The translations under genes were made by a program, and so were the position numbers. Of a stretch of DNA of 14,336 bases, positions 13,255-14,336 are shown piece by piece; position 1 is the stretch's first letter, and each line of letters starts with the position of its first letter. Origin of the DNA: Chloroflexota bacterium (GTDB taxonomy: Bacteria > Chloroflexota > Dormibacteria > CF-121); contig VBFX01000216.1 in the NCBI GenBank assembly GCA_005889395.1, positions 1 through 14,336 of the forward strand, written 5' to 3'. The notes under the pieces were generated by a model. It was not told the DNA's origin, ran no database searches, and saw nothing but the letters and a program-made list of their open reading frames with translations.

Positions 13255-14336
13255 ATGAGCAAGAGCAAATCGACGCCCGACACCGCCCTCGTGTTCGACC
13301 ACGAAAAGATCGCGAGCGACGCGCAGAAGCAAGTGCAAACGGCCATCGACCAGCTGGTCGATGCCGGCGCCGAGCGCGGCCTGCAGGTGGCCGTCTATCG
13401 CGGGCCGGACCTCGTGGTCGACGCCGTGGCGGGCATCGCCGACCCGCACAGTGGACGTCCCGTGACACCGGACACGCCCTTCTACAACTTCTCGGTGGTC
13501 AAGGCCGCGGCCGCGACCGTTGTCCATGTCCTGGTTGAACGCGGCCTGTTTGGCTACGACACGCGGATCGTCGAGCTCTGGCCCGAGTTCGGCGCCCATG
13601 GCAAGCAGTCGGTCACGGTGCGCCATGTCCTGAACCACACGGCTGGCGTGCCGGGCATCCCGCTGAGCACGACGATTGAAGATCTGTGCAACTGGGACAA
13701 GATGTGCGCGGCGATCGCCGACGAAGAGCTCTGGTGGGAGCCGGGAACGAAAGTTGGGTACCACGCCTATACCTTCGGATACATCGCCGGCGAGATCGTG
13801 CGGCGCGCCACCGGCAAGAAGATCTCCGAAGTCCTGCGAGAGGACGTGGCGGGTCCCCTGGGCGTCGCCGATGAGATCTACTTCGGCATGCCGGAGTCAG
13901 AACACCACCGGCTGGCTCGCCTCGAGGATGCGCCGATGACCGGGCCGATGCCCGAGATGCCGCCCGACTTGCCGATGTTCAAGGCGGCGCCGATGTCGGC
14001 ATTTCCCAATGCGGCGATGGGTAACCGCACCGACGTACTCAGCGCCGACATCCCGGCCGGTGGGAAGGTCTCTGCCAGGGCCATCGCCCGCATGTATGCC
14101 GCATTGCTCACCGGAGTGGATGGCGTCCGCCTCATCTCGCCCGAACGGCTGCGTGAAGCGACCGCGGTCTCATCGAGTGGAATTGACCAGGTTTTCGGAA
14201 TGCCGACGACCTGGGGGTTGGGCTACTCGATCGGCGGTCTCGGTCCGGCGCAAGACTCCAAGACGACGTTCGGCGTGGGAGGCGTCGGTGGCGGTTTTGC
14301 CTGCGGCGACACCGCCAGCGGGATCGCCTTTGCCGT
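13255..14336 (+). CDS. Serine beta-lactamase-like hydrolase/esterase (partial, 3' end outside window)
   Basis: The first 360 residues are visible and the frame runs off the window. The SxxK nucleophile motif is FSVVKAA, S80 and K83, in the usual context TPFYNFSVVKAA. It is followed by VTVRHVLNHTAGVPG (about 120-134), the typical class C beta-lactamase/EstB landmark. The position of the Tyr-x-Asn motif reads GYHAYTFGYIAGE (Y169-H-A), with alanine in place of asparagine, as I recall for many esterase-like members. The KTG-like box is expected near the end; the visible segment GVGGVGGGFACGD could be its HxG-type counterpart. No signal peptide is present, so it is probably cytoplasmic and more likely an esterase than an antibiotic resistance enzyme. 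AAGGAAGG before ATG 13255 supports the start. Confidence 0.93.
   Translation, partial: MSKSKSTPDTALVFDHEKIASDAQKQVQTAIDQLVDAGAERGLQVAVYRGPDLVVDAVAGIADPHSGRPVTPDTPFYNFSVVKAAAATVVHVLVERGLFGYDTRIVELWPEFGAHGKQSVTVRHVLNHTAGVPGIPLSTTIEDLCNWDKMCAAIADEELWWEPGTKVGYHAYTFGYIAGEIVRRATGKKISEVLREDVAGPLGVADEIYFGMPESEHHRLARLEDAPMTGPMPEMPPDLPMFKAAPMSAFPNAAMGNRTDVLSADIPAGGKVSARAIARMYAALLTGVDGVRLISPERLREATAVSSSGIDQVFGMPTTWGLGYSIGGLGPAQDSKTTFGVGGVGGGFACGDTASGIAFA

Noticed and set aside
13066..13764. A 232-codon minus-strand frame across the hydrolase start
   Set aside because: It overlaps the SxxK region of the hydrolase on the other strand and the real STAS gene, and shows no recognisable domain.
1..14336. Mobile elements, CRISPR arrays, tRNA or rRNA genes, toxin-antitoxin or phage-defence genes
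   Set aside because: I looked for transposase and integrase motifs, regularly spaced repeats, tRNA T-loop sequences and known defence domains on both strands and found none. Base composition is even across the window.
13255..14336. A beta-lactamase giving antibiotic resistance
   Set aside because: The fold is serine beta-lactamase-like, but there is no signal peptide and the Tyr-x-Asn motif reads Tyr-His-Ala, which fits an esterase-type hydrolase better.

Overview
This is a GC-rich, gene-dense stretch of a bacterial chromosome with no phage, transposon, CRISPR, tRNA or rRNA signal. I see 19 protein genes (two cut by the window edges, one broken by a frameshift) and no gene-free gap longer than about 160 bases. 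The mix suggests a soil or terrestrial lineage of the Actinomycetota / Chloroflexota / Dormibacterota kind: a sigma factor with a fused SnoaL-like domain, DUF6510 and DUF5946 proteins, a STAS protein, and an archaeal-type ATP-dependent DNA ligase. This placement is an inference from gene content, not from a marker gene.

Layout. Positions 1-3250 (minus strand): DUF1684 protein, COG4119-type NUDIX hydrolase, ATP-dependent DNA ligase and the start of a terpene-cyclase-repeat protein, packed with overlaps or short gaps and almost certainly one operon. A LysE/RhtB exporter (3328-3960, minus) lies upstream. It is divergent from a GreA-like transcript cleavage factor (about 3950-4459, plus), which is followed by a DUF488 gene. 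Two unrelated small membrane proteins (4940-5470 minus; 5526-5984 plus) diverge from a 55-base gap.

5988-8283: a YceI-family protein (minus) and an HxlR-type regulator (plus) diverge from a 104-base region holding a HxlR-like operator candidate. An AI-2E-family permease follows the regulator. 8287-9950 (minus): a three-gene redox module, made of a soluble sulfite-oxidase-like molybdoprotein, an FNR-like flavoprotein and a two-CxxC DUF6510 protein. 9995-10577 (minus): a cyclase/kynurenine-formamidase-like gene that is frameshifted and seems to lack an internal segment.

10623-11772 (minus): DUF5946 protein plus a RibD_C/dihydrofolate-reductase-like protein. These diverge from a SigX5/SigG-like sigma factor (11814-12806, plus), which converges on a STAS protein (12812-13102, minus). 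The window ends inside a serine beta-lactamase-like hydrolase (13255 onward, plus).

I did not find a clearly new multi-gene system. The best items for follow-up are the ligase operon, the molybdoprotein-flavoprotein-DUF6510 module, the HxlR/YceI control region and two reading-frame anomalies (the cyclase gene and the greA-like 5' end).
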